Source: Gp6-AA45 sp035652075 (GTDB lineage: Bacteria; Acidobacteriota; Vicinamibacteria; Vicinamibacterales; CAVVIG01). From it: a stretch of 64,000 nt of DNA. Location of the stretch: the NCBI GenBank assembly GCA_035652075.1, contig DASREL010000159.1, forward strand, positions 3,162-67,161, given 5' to 3'. The notes below the pieces were generated by a model. The model saw only the letters and a program-made list of their open reading frames with translations. It made no database searches and had not been told where the DNA came from. Made by a program: the position numbers and the translations under genes. Shown here one piece after another: positions 1 through 8,291 of this stretch (position 1 is its first letter; each line of letters begins with the position of its first letter).

Positions 1-302
1 CCCTGCTGCAGCCACACGCGCGTAATGCCGGCCTCCGCCGCGTCGCGAACGACGTCGATCGCCACGTGCGGCGGGACGACGATCAGGGCGCCGTCCACGC
101 GTTCGGGCAGCTTCGCGAATGAGGGATAACAGCGAACGCCGTCGATCTCGGTCGCGATCGGATGCACGGGGTACACGCGATACCCTTTTGCGCGCAACTC
201 GCGGCACGCGATGTTGCCGAATTTTCGGCCTTTGCGCGACATGCCGACGAGCGCGATCGTCGGCAGCGCGATGAATCGTTCGATGCGTTCTGTCAGCGTC
301 AT
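1..302 (-). CDS. CoA-binding domain protein (YccU-like), cut by window edge
   Basis: About 100 N-terminal residues are visible; the C-terminus lies outside the window. The reading starts at ATG 302-300, which overlaps the stop of the preceding gene (ATGA), so it is the last visible gene of the hyp operon. The segment ALVGMSRKGRKFGNIACREL, followed by a YRVYPVHP strand and ALIVVPP, is the Rossmann-type pattern of small CoA-binding proteins (YccU/CoA_binding_2). No catalytic residues are known for this family. The position is interesting because HypX-type CO synthesis uses CoA, but a link is only inference. Confidence 0.8.
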   Translation of the reverse strand, partial: MTLTERIERFIALPTIALVGMSRKGRKFGNIACRELRAKGYRVYPVHPIATEIDGVRCYPSFAKLPERVDGALIVVPPHVAIDVVRDAAEAGITRVWLQQ

Positions 303-949
303 ATTCCGAGCATCATGACGGCGACGCCGACGGTCGCGACGACCACGCCGGCGAGCGCGTCACCCCAGCGATCGGCCCACGCGCCGGTGACGTTCGACAC
401 AGCGGCGCGCGTCGGCAGCACCAGCAGCACCATGGTCGCAATCGTCGCGATCTCGTACGCCGCCACGACGAGCAACGCGCTCATCCAGCCGAGCGGCGCC
501 GCCGCGAACAGCAACGGAATGACCGCGACGCACGGATCGGCTGAGAAGAGCAGGAACAAGGTCCATGCGGTCGAGGCCCGGTGATGATCGTGATGATGAT
601 GATGGTGGTCGCGATCGCCGTGCCGATGCGAATGGCGGGCGACCGTGCGGCGCAGGCCCCACATCGCATACGCGACGCCGAAACCGATGAGCAGCAAGCC
701 CGAGATGCTTTCCATCCGCTGACCGAACGTCTGCAGCAGTTCGAGTCCGAACACCAGCGCCAGGAGTCCAAGCGCGACCGACGCTGTCACGTGACCAAGA
801 CCGCATGCCGCCGTGATCGCGGCGGTGCGCCGTGTCGACCACCCTTCGGCCTTCGACAGCGCGGCGAACGGCAGCCAGTGATCCGGCGCGAGCGTATGGA
901 TCGATCCGATGCTCACCGCAGCCGCGATCAATGCGAGGGTCAGCTTCAT
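299..949 (-). CDS. NicO/UreH-like membrane protein, putative nickel permease
   Basis: A 216-residue polytopic membrane protein with about six hydrophobic segments. The first helix region carries HTLAPDHWLP, the His/Asp signature loop of the UreH/NicO-like group. A histidine-rich cytoplasmic or periplasmic loop (HGDRDHHHHHHDHH) lies near the middle, typical of nickel or cobalt transporters. I chose ATG 949 because it overlaps the hypB stop (ATGA) and starts directly at the first hydrophobic segment (MKLTLALIAAAV); an upstream start would add a charged tail inside hypB. Co-transcription with hypA and hypB suggests nickel supply to hydrogenase maturation. Substrate is inferred. Confidence 0.75.
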   Translation of the reverse strand: MKLTLALIAAAVSIGSIHTLAPDHWLPFAALSKAEGWSTRRTAAITAACGLGHVTASVALGLLALVFGLELLQTFGQRMESISGLLLIGFGVAYAMWGLRRTVARHSHRHGDRDHHHHHHDHHRASTAWTLFLLFSADPCVAVIPLLFAAAPLGWMSALLVVAAYEIATIATMVLLVLPTRAAVSNVTGAWADRWGDALAGVVVATVGVAVMMLGI

Positions 950-1671
950 ACGGTGATACCCATGCCGGTGGCGCAGGGCGCCGTGCGCGGACGTCCCACG
1001 CTGCGCAGCCACTGAATCCACTGCGGAATGCCCTCGCCTGTCCTGGCCGATACGCGAAGCATCGCTGGCCGCGTCATCACGGCCATCAGGTTCTCCTCGA
1101 TCGTGGCCATCTTGACGTCGGGCAGCGCTGGGAGCAGATCGATCTTGGTGATCAGCACGAGGTCGGCCTTGCGGAACATGGTCGGATACTTCAGCGGCTT
1201 GTCTTCGCCCTCAGTGATCGAGAGCGCGACGACATTCGCGTCCTGCCCGAGATCGTAGACCGCTGGACAGACCAGATTGCCGACGTTCTCGATGAACAGA
1301 AAATCGAGCGCACGCCACGGCAGGTGATGCAGACCATGGTGGACCATCTCCGCGTCGAGATGGCACGCCGTGCCTGTAGTGATCGATTCGGCGATAATGC
1401 CGGCCGCGCGAATGCGCGTGGCGTCGTTATCGGTCGCGAGATCCGCAGCCAGAACGCCCAGCCGACTCTGTTGACCCAGGGCCCGCGCCGTCGCTTCGAG
1501 CACCGCGGTCTTCCCCGCGCCGGGTGATCCCATCAGGTTGACGGCAACCAGACCATGATCGTGGAAGTGCTCGCGGTTGTGATGCGCCGCGCGCTCGTTG
1601 CTCGCCAGGATCCGCTCGTGCAAATCCAGCGGAATCACCTTCGTGTCGCCACACCCGCATGCGTCGCACAT
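946..1671 (-). CDS. hypB: HypB, nickel-inserting GTPase for [NiFe]-hydrogenase
   Basis: A 241-residue SIMIBI-class GTPase that delivers nickel to the hydrogenase large subunit together with HypA. The N-terminus MCDACGCGD has the CxxCGC metal motif, followed by a short His-containing stretch (HHNREHFHDHG) much smaller than the His tracts of rhizobial HypB. The P-loop is GSPGAGKT at about residue 50; ENVGNLVCP, SITEGEDKPLKYP and TKIDLL are the switch, metal-site and guanine-specificity regions. ATG 1671 overlaps the hypA TGA by one base (TGATG); a GTG one codon upstream is possible. Confidence 0.96.
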   Translation of the reverse strand: MCDACGCGDTKVIPLDLHERILASNERAAHHNREHFHDHGLVAVNLMGSPGAGKTAVLEATARALGQQSRLGVLAADLATDNDATRIRAAGIIAESITTGTACHLDAEMVHHGLHHLPWRALDFLFIENVGNLVCPAVYDLGQDANVVALSITEGEDKPLKYPTMFRKADLVLITKIDLLPALPDVKMATIEENLMAVMTRPAMLRVSARTGEGIPQWIQWLRSVGRPRTAPCATGMGITV

Positions 1672-1922
1672 CACGCTACCTCCAGCTCGACCTGGTCGAG
1701 CAACAACTCGTCACTCTCGGGAACGCGCTCGATTTGCAGCTGCGCGTGCTCGCACGGCGTGCGCACGCGGTACACGTCGTATGCGCTCTCGAACAGCGTC
1801 GGATCGACGCCGGCAAATTCCCCGATGCTCACGCGAATGCGCCGGACGCTGCTGGCGTGGTGCTCGCGTCGGACCTGCTCGATCTGCTCGAACATCGCCT
1901 GCACGATGCTGTACTCATGCAT
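1671..1922 (-). CDS. hypA: HypA lacking the zinc-finger domain
   Basis: An 83-residue HypA. The N-terminus MHEYSIVQAM keeps the nickel-binding MHE motif, which fixes the start at ATG 1922 (an in-frame ATG at 1931 would displace it). The VSIGEFAGVDPTLFESAYDVY core matches the family. Normal HypA is about 113-118 residues and has two CxxC pairs that bind structural zinc. Here the text runs from QLQIERVPESD straight to ELLLDQVELEV, so the zinc loop is missing and only one Cys remains. The frame is intact across this junction, so it looks like a clean domain deletion, not a frameshift. It overlaps the crotonase gene by 8 bases. Confidence 0.9.
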   Translation of the reverse strand: MHEYSIVQAMFEQIEQVRREHHASSVRRIRVSIGEFAGVDPTLFESAYDVYRVRTPCEHAQLQIERVPESDELLLDQVELEVA

Positions 1923-2730
1923 AGTGCGCATCCCGTTTCTCGAAAAACGCTCTGATACCTTCGGCGACCTCGTCTCCGTCCGCGGCGCGCGCGAGCTCCT
2001 GCAGTTCGCGATCGAGATGGTCGTCGAGGCGGTCCATCCCCGCCGATTGATTCAGCAGCTCTTTGGCAACGGCGAACGCGTGCGACGGTCCCGCGGCGAT
2101 GCGCTCGGCGGCGGACTGCACGGCCGCGTCGAACGTCTCGACGCTGTGCACCGACGTGACGAGGCCGTACTCGAGGGCGCGCTCGGCGGTCAGCCGCGGA
2201 TTCAGCAGCATCAGCTCCATGGCGCGGCGGAAACCGATCAGGCGCGGCAGAAAGAACGTCGTGCTCTCGGCGCCGGTCAGCGCCGTCTTCCCATACGCCC
2301 ATTCAAACGACGCCCGCGACGACGCGATGACGAGATCGCACGACATCGCGATGCCGAACCCGCCGGCCGCAGCGATGCCGTCGACGGCTGCGACAAACGG
2401 TTTCGGCGCGCGACGGATTTCTGAAATCGTGGAATGGATGTACTCGAGGATCTGCTTGAAGCACTCACCGTAGCCGGTGGCGCCGCGTTTCGTCAGATAC
2501 GCGAGCGACGCATCGCCGCCGTCGCGGATGAACTTGAGATCGGCGCCGCTGCAGAACATGTTCGGCAGGCCGCGCAGGACCACGACACGCGTCTCGGGAT
2601 CGCGTGCGAGCTGCAGGCCGGCGCGGCGAAAGTCCTGCGCCGTTTCCACGTCGAGCGAGTTGAATCGCGCCGGACGATCGATCGTGATCGTACCGATGCG
2701 GCCCGCCCGGTCGACGCGGATGTGGGTCAT
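1915..2730 (-). CDS. Crotonase-family (enoyl-CoA hydratase-like) protein in the hyp operon
   Basis: 271 residues. NMFCSGADLKFI and AAVDGIAAAGGFGIAMSCD form the two oxyanion-hole segments of crotonases, and FEWAYGKTALTGAESTTFFL spans the usual active-site acid region. ATG 2730 overlaps the stop of the formyltransferase-like gene (ATGA), so the two are translationally coupled. HypX, the enzyme that makes the active-site CO of some [NiFe]-hydrogenases, fuses a formyl-transfer domain to a C-terminal crotonase domain; this gene pair has the same two activities in separate chains between hypE and hypA. The role in CO synthesis is inference; an unrelated acyl-CoA function is possible. Confidence 0.85.
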   Translation of the reverse strand: MTHIRVDRAGRIGTITIDRPARFNSLDVETAQDFRRAGLQLARDPETRVVVLRGLPNMFCSGADLKFIRDGGDASLAYLTKRGATGYGECFKQILEYIHSTISEIRRAPKPFVAAVDGIAAAGGFGIAMSCDLVIASSRASFEWAYGKTALTGAESTTFFLPRLIGFRRAMELMLLNPRLTAERALEYGLVTSVHSVETFDAAVQSAAERIAAGPSHAFAVAKELLNQSAGMDRLDDHLDRELQELARAADGDEVAEGIRAFFEKRDAHYA

Positions 2731-3473
2731 GCGAACTCCAGCTCGGGCGCAAGCAGAGCGCCCTGCTGATCGAGCAGCCACGGCGCGTGTTCGTCAAGCG
2801 GAGCCGCCGCGCGGGCATCGAGATCGATCTCGCCGCTCGCGATGAGCCGCAACGCGGCGTTGATCAACGGCCCAGACACGGTGCGCATCATCCACTGCTG
2901 ATGCGCGTAGACATACGCCTTGAACACGTCGGGCGCGTCGAGCGTCCGGATCGATTCGATGAGCGGCGACACCGGGAACGGCCACGAGCGCACAAGCGGC
3001 GGCCCGGCGTCCGGGAACTCGTCGACGAGGTGGACGGTCGCCCGCGTGTCGGGACATCCCGCCGCGATCGAATCGCGTACGGCCCGAATGCCGGGAAATC
3101 GCGGCGCGCCGGTCGCGGTTCGCTCGGTGAGATCGCTGAAGTGCAAATTGATGATCCGGGACCGATACCCCGCCAGCAGCGGCTCGGTGACGAGATACAA
3201 GTAGCCGTCCAACAAAATCACGTCCGGCATGAACGGCTCGAGGATCCGAACCGTCTCGGCGTCGTACGCCTGCCGCGATCCGCCGAACGACCGCATCGGG
3301 TGCGCGCGCGTCGGAATCCCTCGCCGTTCCACGCGCACTTCCTCGTCGAACGTCTCCTCGCTGGAAACGACGCAGACCACTTCGTACGCCAGGCCGCGAT
3401 CGGCGGCGCGGTTGAGCAGATACAACAGGCCCGGCGCGCGATGCGAGCAGAGCACGGCAACACGTTTCAACAT
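2727..3473 (-). CDS. Formyltransferase-family protein (PurN/HypX N-domain-like) in the hyp operon
   Basis: 248 residues starting MLKRVAVLCSHRAPGLLYLL at ATG 3473, which overlaps the hypE stop by 7 bases. INLHFSD supplies the Asn-x-His pair and the later VDEFPDAGPPL the Asp of the formyl-tetrahydrofolate transferase active site (PurN, Fmt and the HypX N-domain share it). The GDRGPSSLDW stretch usual in HypX is not seen, so it is not a simple HypX fragment. Sitting between hypE and a crotonase gene in a maturation operon, it probably supplies a one-carbon unit for the hydrogenase ligands, most simply CO. A purine-pathway role is unlikely in this context but not excluded. Confidence 0.8.
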   Translation of the reverse strand: MLKRVAVLCSHRAPGLLYLLNRAADRGLAYEVVCVVSSEETFDEEVRVERRGIPTRAHPMRSFGGSRQAYDAETVRILEPFMPDVILLDGYLYLVTEPLLAGYRSRIINLHFSDLTERTATGAPRFPGIRAVRDSIAAGCPDTRATVHLVDEFPDAGPPLVRSWPFPVSPLIESIRTLDAPDVFKAYVYAHQQWMMRTVSGPLINAALRLIASGEIDLDARAAAPLDEHAPWLLDQQGALLAPELEFA

Positions 3474-4510
3474 ATGCGCGGCAGCAGTTCGCCCTCCGGC
3501 TCCGCCACGAGCCGACGGCCAATTCCAGTGTCCAGAATCACCATGCCGGGACGATCGTCGGTGCACATGCCGATGATCGCCGCGTCGCGACCGAGTGGAT
3601 GCACCCGCAACGCGGCAAGAACGCGCGCCGCGGCCGCTTCGCTGACGCCGATGAGCGCCTTCCCTTCGTTGGCGACGTGCAACGGATCGATGCCAACGAG
3701 TTCCGACACGCCTCGCACGCTGTCGCGCACCGGCAGCATCGCCTCGTCCACGAGGACGCCGACGCCGCTCTTCGACGCCATTTCGTGAAGCGCGCCGGCG
3801 ACGCCGCCACGCGTCGGATCTTTCATCGCGGTGATCTCGCCGGGCGCCGCGTCGAGCGCGGCCGCGACCAGACCGTTGATCGGCGCCACGTCGGACACGA
3901 GGTCCGCGTCGAGCTCGAGCCCGTGCCGGCGTGCCATGACCGCCATACCGTGGTCGCCAACCGTGCCGGTGACGATGATGCGGTCGCCCGCGTGCAGCCC
4001 ACAGTCACGCACGAGGTGCGCGGTCAGGCCGACGCCCGACGTGTTGATGACGACGCCGTCCACCTCGCCCCGGCCCATCACCTTCGTGTCGCCGGCAATC
4101 ACGTGCGCCGATGCTTCGTCGCACGCCGTCCGCATCGACGCGAGGATGCGCTCGAGGTCGGCGCGCGCGAACCCTTCTTCGAGCACGATGCCGCAGGTAA
4201 GGCCGAGGACTTCGGTCGCCCCCATCATCGCGAGATCGTTCACCGTGCCGCAGATCGACAGCCGTCCGATATCGCCGCCGGGGAAGAACGGCGGCTGAAT
4301 GACGTGTGAATCGGTCGTCAGCACCAGCCACCGGTCCCCGATCCGCACCGCGCCGCCGTCATCCATTGCCGCGACGCCGACGATGCCCGGCCGGAGCGGC
4401 GGATCGGTTTCGAAGGCGTGAAGAAACGCGTCCTGGATCAGACGACGCATCGCACGGCCGCCGGCGCCATGCTTCAGGAGGATGTGCTCGTCGGCGGTCA
4501 GACTGGACAT
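3467..4510 (-). CDS. hypE: HypE, carbamoyl-phosphate-derived cyanide ligand synthesis
   Basis: 347 residues, PurM-like ATPase that dehydrates the thiocarbamate on its C-terminal cysteine to thiocyanate, the CN donor for the Fe(CN)2CO centre. The C-terminus is PRIC, the conserved motif whose Cys carries the carbamoyl group. HGAGGRAM near the start, DDGG, TTDSHVI, GGDIGRLSICGTVNDLAMMGA and KDPTRGGVAGALHEMA are family signatures. ATG 4510 overlaps the hypD end by 13 bases. A longer reading upstream lies within hypD and is not supported. Confidence 0.96.
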   Translation of the reverse strand: MSSLTADEHILLKHGAGGRAMRRLIQDAFLHAFETDPPLRPGIVGVAAMDDGGAVRIGDRWLVLTTDSHVIQPPFFPGGDIGRLSICGTVNDLAMMGATEVLGLTCGIVLEEGFARADLERILASMRTACDEASAHVIAGDTKVMGRGEVDGVVINTSGVGLTAHLVRDCGLHAGDRIIVTGTVGDHGMAVMARRHGLELDADLVSDVAPINGLVAAALDAAPGEITAMKDPTRGGVAGALHEMASKSGVGVLVDEAMLPVRDSVRGVSELVGIDPLHVANEGKALIGVSEAAAARVLAALRVHPLGRDAAIIGMCTDDRPGMVILDTGIGRRLVAEPEGELLPRIC

Positions 4511-5619
4511 GACACACCTCGAAGATTCGGAATGCCGCCGTACTCGTGCCAGATGCGGCACGTGCCTTCGCTGCTGACCATGCACGCACCGACCGGCGCA
4601 TCGGGCACGCACGCGCCGCCAAAGAGCGCGCAGTCCGACGGCGAGGCGATACCGGCCATGATGTTTCCGCAGATGCATTGACGCACCAGCGTCGACGGCG
4701 CGTGATGCCAGAGCGACGCGACGTCGATCGCGAAACGCTTGCGCGCGTCGACCGGCGCCCATTCGTCGCGCAGGCGCAGGTTGCCGTTTGGCACGTGCGC
4801 GATGCCGCGCCACCGTCCGCCGATGGGACGAAACACCCGCCAGAGTTTCTCTTGTGCGTTCTGGTTGCCGCCCGGCGTCACGCAGCGCGGAAACATGTTG
4901 ACGACCGTCGCTTCACGGTCGCGCACGAGTTCCACCAGTCGCACGAGTGCGGCAAGGATATCGAGCGGTTCGAATCCGGCGACGACGACGGGCTGTCGGT
5001 GTCGCGCGGTAAACGCCTCGAAGATCTTCCAGCCGGTGATCGTCGCCGCGTGACCCGCGGCCAGGAAGCCTTCGACGCGCGTGTCGGGCATTTCCGACAC
5101 GATTTCCATCACCGGCGGGATGTACTTGTGCGCGGACAGCACCGAGAAATTCGGCGGGACACCGGCAAGGATCACCGCCGCTGTCGCGACTGCTGTCGTC
5201 TCGAAGCCGGTCGCGAAGAAGACCACTTCGTCCGTCGTGCGCGTCGCGAGTTCGACGGCCTGGGCGACGCTGTAGACGGTGTCGATCCTTCCGCCATTGG
5301 CCTGCGCGTCGGCCAGCGAGCCCGCGGTTCCGGGCACGCGCACCATGTCGCCGTACGTCGCGATGCGAACACCTTGCTTCGCGAGCGCGATCGCCTCATC
5401 GATTTCTGGCAAGTCGGTGATACAGACCGGACACCCCGGCCCCATGATGACGTTCAGCTTCTCGGGGAACGCGGCGCGCAAGCCGAACTTCGCGATCGCC
5501 TGTTCGTGGCTGCCGCACACGTGCATCACCGAGACCTCGCGTCCGATCTCGTCCGTCACGCGCGCGAGAGCGGCCGCCAGCGATTTCGCGCGTGCGGGAT
5601 CGCGGAACTCAAGAGGCAT
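4498..5619 (-). CDS. hypD: HypD, Fe-S scaffold for Fe(CN)2CO assembly
   Basis: 373 residues. VMHVCGSHEQAI, IMGPGCPVCITD and the C-terminal cysteine region (CICGNIMAGI, DCALFGGACVP) are the HypD active-site thiols and 4Fe-4S ligands. ATG 5619 (MPLEFRDPARA) sits within the end of hypC; a GTG three codons upstream is an alternative. HypD forms the HypCD scaffold on which Fe receives two CN and one CO ligand before transfer to the large subunit. Confidence 0.97.
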   Translation of the reverse strand: MPLEFRDPARAKSLAAALARVTDEIGREVSVMHVCGSHEQAIAKFGLRAAFPEKLNVIMGPGCPVCITDLPEIDEAIALAKQGVRIATYGDMVRVPGTAGSLADAQANGGRIDTVYSVAQAVELATRTTDEVVFFATGFETTAVATAAVILAGVPPNFSVLSAHKYIPPVMEIVSEMPDTRVEGFLAAGHAATITGWKIFEAFTARHRQPVVVAGFEPLDILAALVRLVELVRDREATVVNMFPRCVTPGGNQNAQEKLWRVFRPIGGRWRGIAHVPNGNLRLRDEWAPVDARKRFAIDVASLWHHAPSTLVRQCICGNIMAGIASPSDCALFGGACVPDAPVGACMVSSEGTCRIWHEYGGIPNLRGVSCPV

Positions 5620-5878
5620 CGATCTCACCTCGCACGTCCGCGGCCATCAAGTCGTCGCTGCGTTCGCGAAGCAACTGTTCGTACATCTCGAGGGTGAGCG
5701 CGACGTCTTCCGGCGGGATGCGCCGGATGGCGAACCCGACGTGGTTCAACACGTAGTCGCCCACCGCCACCGGCTCGTCGACGAGATCGAGCCGCACGCG
5801 CCGTTTGACGCCCCAGAAGTCGACCACGGCGCTCAGTTCATCCAACTCCACGACTTGTCCCGGCACGCCTAAGCACAT
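5609..5878 (-). CDS. hypC: HypC/HybG-type maturation chaperone
   Basis: 89 residues, beginning MCLGVPGQVVEL. The N-terminal Cys after Met is the residue that holds the iron complex and contacts the large-subunit precursor, so the start at ATG 5878 is firmly fixed. VGDYVLNHVGFAI is the family core. It overlaps the hypF end by 10 bases and hypD by 11, consistent with a tightly coupled operon. There is only one copy of the HypC family in this window, so it probably serves both as HypC and as HybG. Confidence 0.96.
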   Translation of the reverse strand: MCLGVPGQVVELDELSAVVDFWGVKRRVRLDLVDEPVAVGDYVLNHVGFAIRRIPPEDVALTLEMYEQLLRERSDDLMAADVRGEIDAS

Positions 5879-8130
5879 AAGGCACTCGCAATCACGGCTT
5901 GACCCAATGAAATACCGCCGTCGCCGGGCGGCACCTGCCTCTGCAGCCACACGCGGTGCTCCGGCGCGAGCGCCGCGCACAGGCTTTCCGCGAGCCGCGC
6001 ATTTTGAAAGCAGCCGCCGGACGCCACGATGGGCAGCGCGCCGACCGACGGGACAATGCGCCGCACGGCGGCGGCCGTCGCCTCGGTCAGCGTGTTGTGA
6101 AATGCGGCGGCGATGGAGGCGACCGGTTCGCCGCGCGCCAGATCGACCACGGCGTCCTGGAACGCGAGCCGCACATCGATCTCTGGACACGCCGTCGTCG
6201 TGTCGATCGTGAATCGGTAGCTGCGCGACACACGCGGATCGGCGACCTGCGTCCATTCGAGCGCGATCTGCCCTTCGAAGGCCGACCGCGGACGCCGCAG
6301 GAACAGCGCGCCGAAGCCGTCGAAGTAGCGGCCCACACCGCGCGCGAGCGGTGCCGGAAACCGGCCGGCCAGCAGTTTGCCGACAAACGTCCGGTCGCGA
6401 TCGTCGACGTCAAAGAGCGCAAGCACATCGCCCGGCACGTTGCCGTCGAACGCGTCGACGGCGAGCGCGAGCGCAATCCGCCACGGCTCGCGAATCGCGC
6501 GATCGCCGCCGACGAGCGCAATCGGCCGGAACGTCGCAACGCGCCGGAAGCTTGCCGGGGTGGCGACCATGATCTCCCCTCCCCACAACGTCCCGTCGGT
6601 GCCGAAGCCGGTCCCGTCGTAGGCGATGCCGATGGCCGGCTCGTCGATCCCGTGCTCGGTCATCGCGGACACGACGTGCGCGTGATGATGCTGCACGGCG
6701 ATCTTCGTCGACTGCGGCTGCCGCTTCGCGTAGCGAGAGGACAAATAGTCGGGGTGCATGTCGTACGCGATCACCTCTGGCTGCAGTGCGAGGAATCGCT
6801 GCATGCGCGCAATCGATTGGACGTACGAGTCGTACGTCTCGAGGTTTTCGAGATCGCCGATGTGCGGACCGACCCACGCGTCGTGGCCCTGCGCGAGGCA
6901 GAACGTGTTCTTCAACAAACCGCCGCAGGCCAGGACGGGACGGGCGATCGGACGCGGCGTCCGGATTGCGCGCGGCACGTAGCCCCGCGAGCGCCGCAAC
7001 ACGGCGCCTTCACCACCGATGACGGTCACGACCGAATCGTCGCAGCGCGTCTCGATCCGCCGGTCGTGCATCAGAAAACAATCCGCGATCCGCACGAGCC
7101 GATGGATCGCTTCGTCGTCCATGAACGCGATCGGTTCGTCCGAGAGATTCGCCGACGTCATCACCAGCGGGCGTCCCGCGTCGGCCAGCAGCAGATGGTG
7201 CAGCGGCGAGTACGGCAGGAACAGACCGAGCATCCGGTTGTGAGGCGCCAGGCCAGATGGCAACGAGCACTCAGCAGACCTCTCCACCAGCACGATCGGC
7301 CGCTCGGCAGAGGTCAGGAGCGCGCGCTCAACGTCGCTCAGAACGGCCAGCGTTTCCGCTTCGGCGAGATCGCGAACCATGACCGCGAGCGGCTTCTCGT
7401 CGCGGTGCTTCCGCTCGCGCAGCCGCCGAACCGCAAACTCGGACGTCGCGTCGCACGCGAGATGAAATCCGCCGATCCCCTTGACGGCCACGATCAACCC
7501 ATGGCTGATCGCGCGCGCCGCAGCCGCGATCGGATCGTCAGGCGTCAGACGGGTGCCGTCCGGCCCGTGGAACGCCAGTCGCGGGCCGCAGACGGGACAC
7601 GCATTCGGCTGCGCGTGGAACCGCCGATCCGCGGCGTCCTCGTACTCACGCCGGCAGGCCGGACACATCTCGAACGGCGCCATCGTCGTTGCCGGCCGGT
7701 CGTACGGGATGTCGGTCGCGATTGTGAATCGCGGTCCGCAATTCGTGCAGTTGGTGAAGGGGTACCGGAACCGGCGGTTGGCCGGGTCGAAGATCTCCGC
7801 TGTGCACTCCGGACACGTCGCGAGGTCGGGCGGGATGGAGACGACATGGTCGCACGTGCGCTCGCTGGCGACGATCTCGAAGTCGGCTGCCGCTTCGGCG
7901 GCAATCGCGGACTGGTCGAACGCGAGAATTCGCGCAGCGGCCGGGGGATTTTTGAGCGCGTCGACGAAGCGTGCCAGCGCGTCTTGTTCGCCGAAGGCCT
8001 CAATCGTGACGCCGGCCGAATCGTTGCGCACACGGCCAGTCACGCCCGCGGAATGGGCCATTCGGTAGACCCACGGACGGAAGCCGACACCCTGCACGGT
8101 GCCCTGAATCCGAATGCGCCGTCCCTCCAT
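5869..8130 (-). CDS. hypF: HypF carbamoyltransferase
   Basis: 753 residues with all four domains in order: acylphosphatase (GTVQGVGFRPWVYRMA), two zinc fingers (CPECTAEIF with CTNCGPRF, and CPACRREY with CPVCGP), a YrdC-like domain (AVKGIGGFHLACDAT) and a Kae1/TobZ-like carbamoyltransferase domain (VQHHHAHVVSAMTEHG, GIAYDGTGFGTDGTLWGGE). It transfers carbamoyl to HypE. I prefer ATG 8130 (MEGRRIRIQGTVQG), which matches HypF N-termini and lies about 25 bases below the predicted transcript start; ATG 8145 would add five residues. First gene of the hyp operon. Confidence 0.96.
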   Translation of the reverse strand: MEGRRIRIQGTVQGVGFRPWVYRMAHSAGVTGRVRNDSAGVTIEAFGEQDALARFVDALKNPPAAARILAFDQSAIAAEAAADFEIVASERTCDHVVSIPPDLATCPECTAEIFDPANRRFRYPFTNCTNCGPRFTIATDIPYDRPATTMAPFEMCPACRREYEDAADRRFHAQPNACPVCGPRLAFHGPDGTRLTPDDPIAAAARAISHGLIVAVKGIGGFHLACDATSEFAVRRLRERKHRDEKPLAVMVRDLAEAETLAVLSDVERALLTSAERPIVLVERSAECSLPSGLAPHNRMLGLFLPYSPLHHLLLADAGRPLVMTSANLSDEPIAFMDDEAIHRLVRIADCFLMHDRRIETRCDDSVVTVIGGEGAVLRRSRGYVPRAIRTPRPIARPVLACGGLLKNTFCLAQGHDAWVGPHIGDLENLETYDSYVQSIARMQRFLALQPEVIAYDMHPDYLSSRYAKRQPQSTKIAVQHHHAHVVSAMTEHGIDEPAIGIAYDGTGFGTDGTLWGGEIMVATPASFRRVATFRPIALVGGDRAIREPWRIALALAVDAFDGNVPGDVLALFDVDDRDRTFVGKLLAGRFPAPLARGVGRYFDGFGALFLRRPRSAFEGQIALEWTQVADPRVSRSYRFTIDTTTACPEIDVRLAFQDAVVDLARGEPVASIAAAFHNTLTEATAAAVRRIVPSVGALPIVASGGCFQNARLAESLCAALAPEHRVWLQRQVPPGDGGISLGQAVIASALCA

Positions 8131-8165
8131 CTGCGCAACGCCCATTGATGTGTGCCGACCTCAGA

Positions 8166-8181
8166 GGCAAGACGACTGCCA
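8166..8181 (-). promoter_or_regulatory. sigma-54-type -24/-12 promoter of the hyp operon
   Basis: On the minus strand the text reads TGGCAGTCGTCTTGCC. GG and GC are separated by exactly 10 bases, and GGCA-N6-TTGC matches the RpoN core. The predicted transcript start is near 8155, just upstream of hypF. The same core precedes hybO, the cytochrome operon and feoB. The plus-strand reading of the same bases also has GG-N10-GC but with CTGC, so it is a weaker match toward the cytochrome c gene. Confidence 0.55.
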
Positions 8182-8291
8182 CCCTGCGTGACGGATTTCC
8201 GGCAGCCGTTTCGGCGATTCGCGATCACACGCCTGTTTCCGGACGGCACGGATCTGGATAGGAGGATCCGCATCTCGCAAAAGGAGTGTGT

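Noticed and set aside
299..1021. Longer N-terminus for the NicO-like permease from ATG 1021
   Set aside because: The added 24 residues lie inside hypB and precede the first helix with unrelated text; ATG 949 forms the usual ATGA overlap.
5956..8148. Long open frame on the plus strand antisense to hypF
   Set aside because: GC-rich shadow frame: composition is Arg/Asp/Val-heavy with no recognisable domain, while the opposite strand encodes full HypF.
8166..8181. Plus-strand RpoN promoter for the cytochrome c gene
   Set aside because: The reverse reading has GG-N10-GC but CTGC at -12 and lies 110 bases from the start; the minus-strand match is better.
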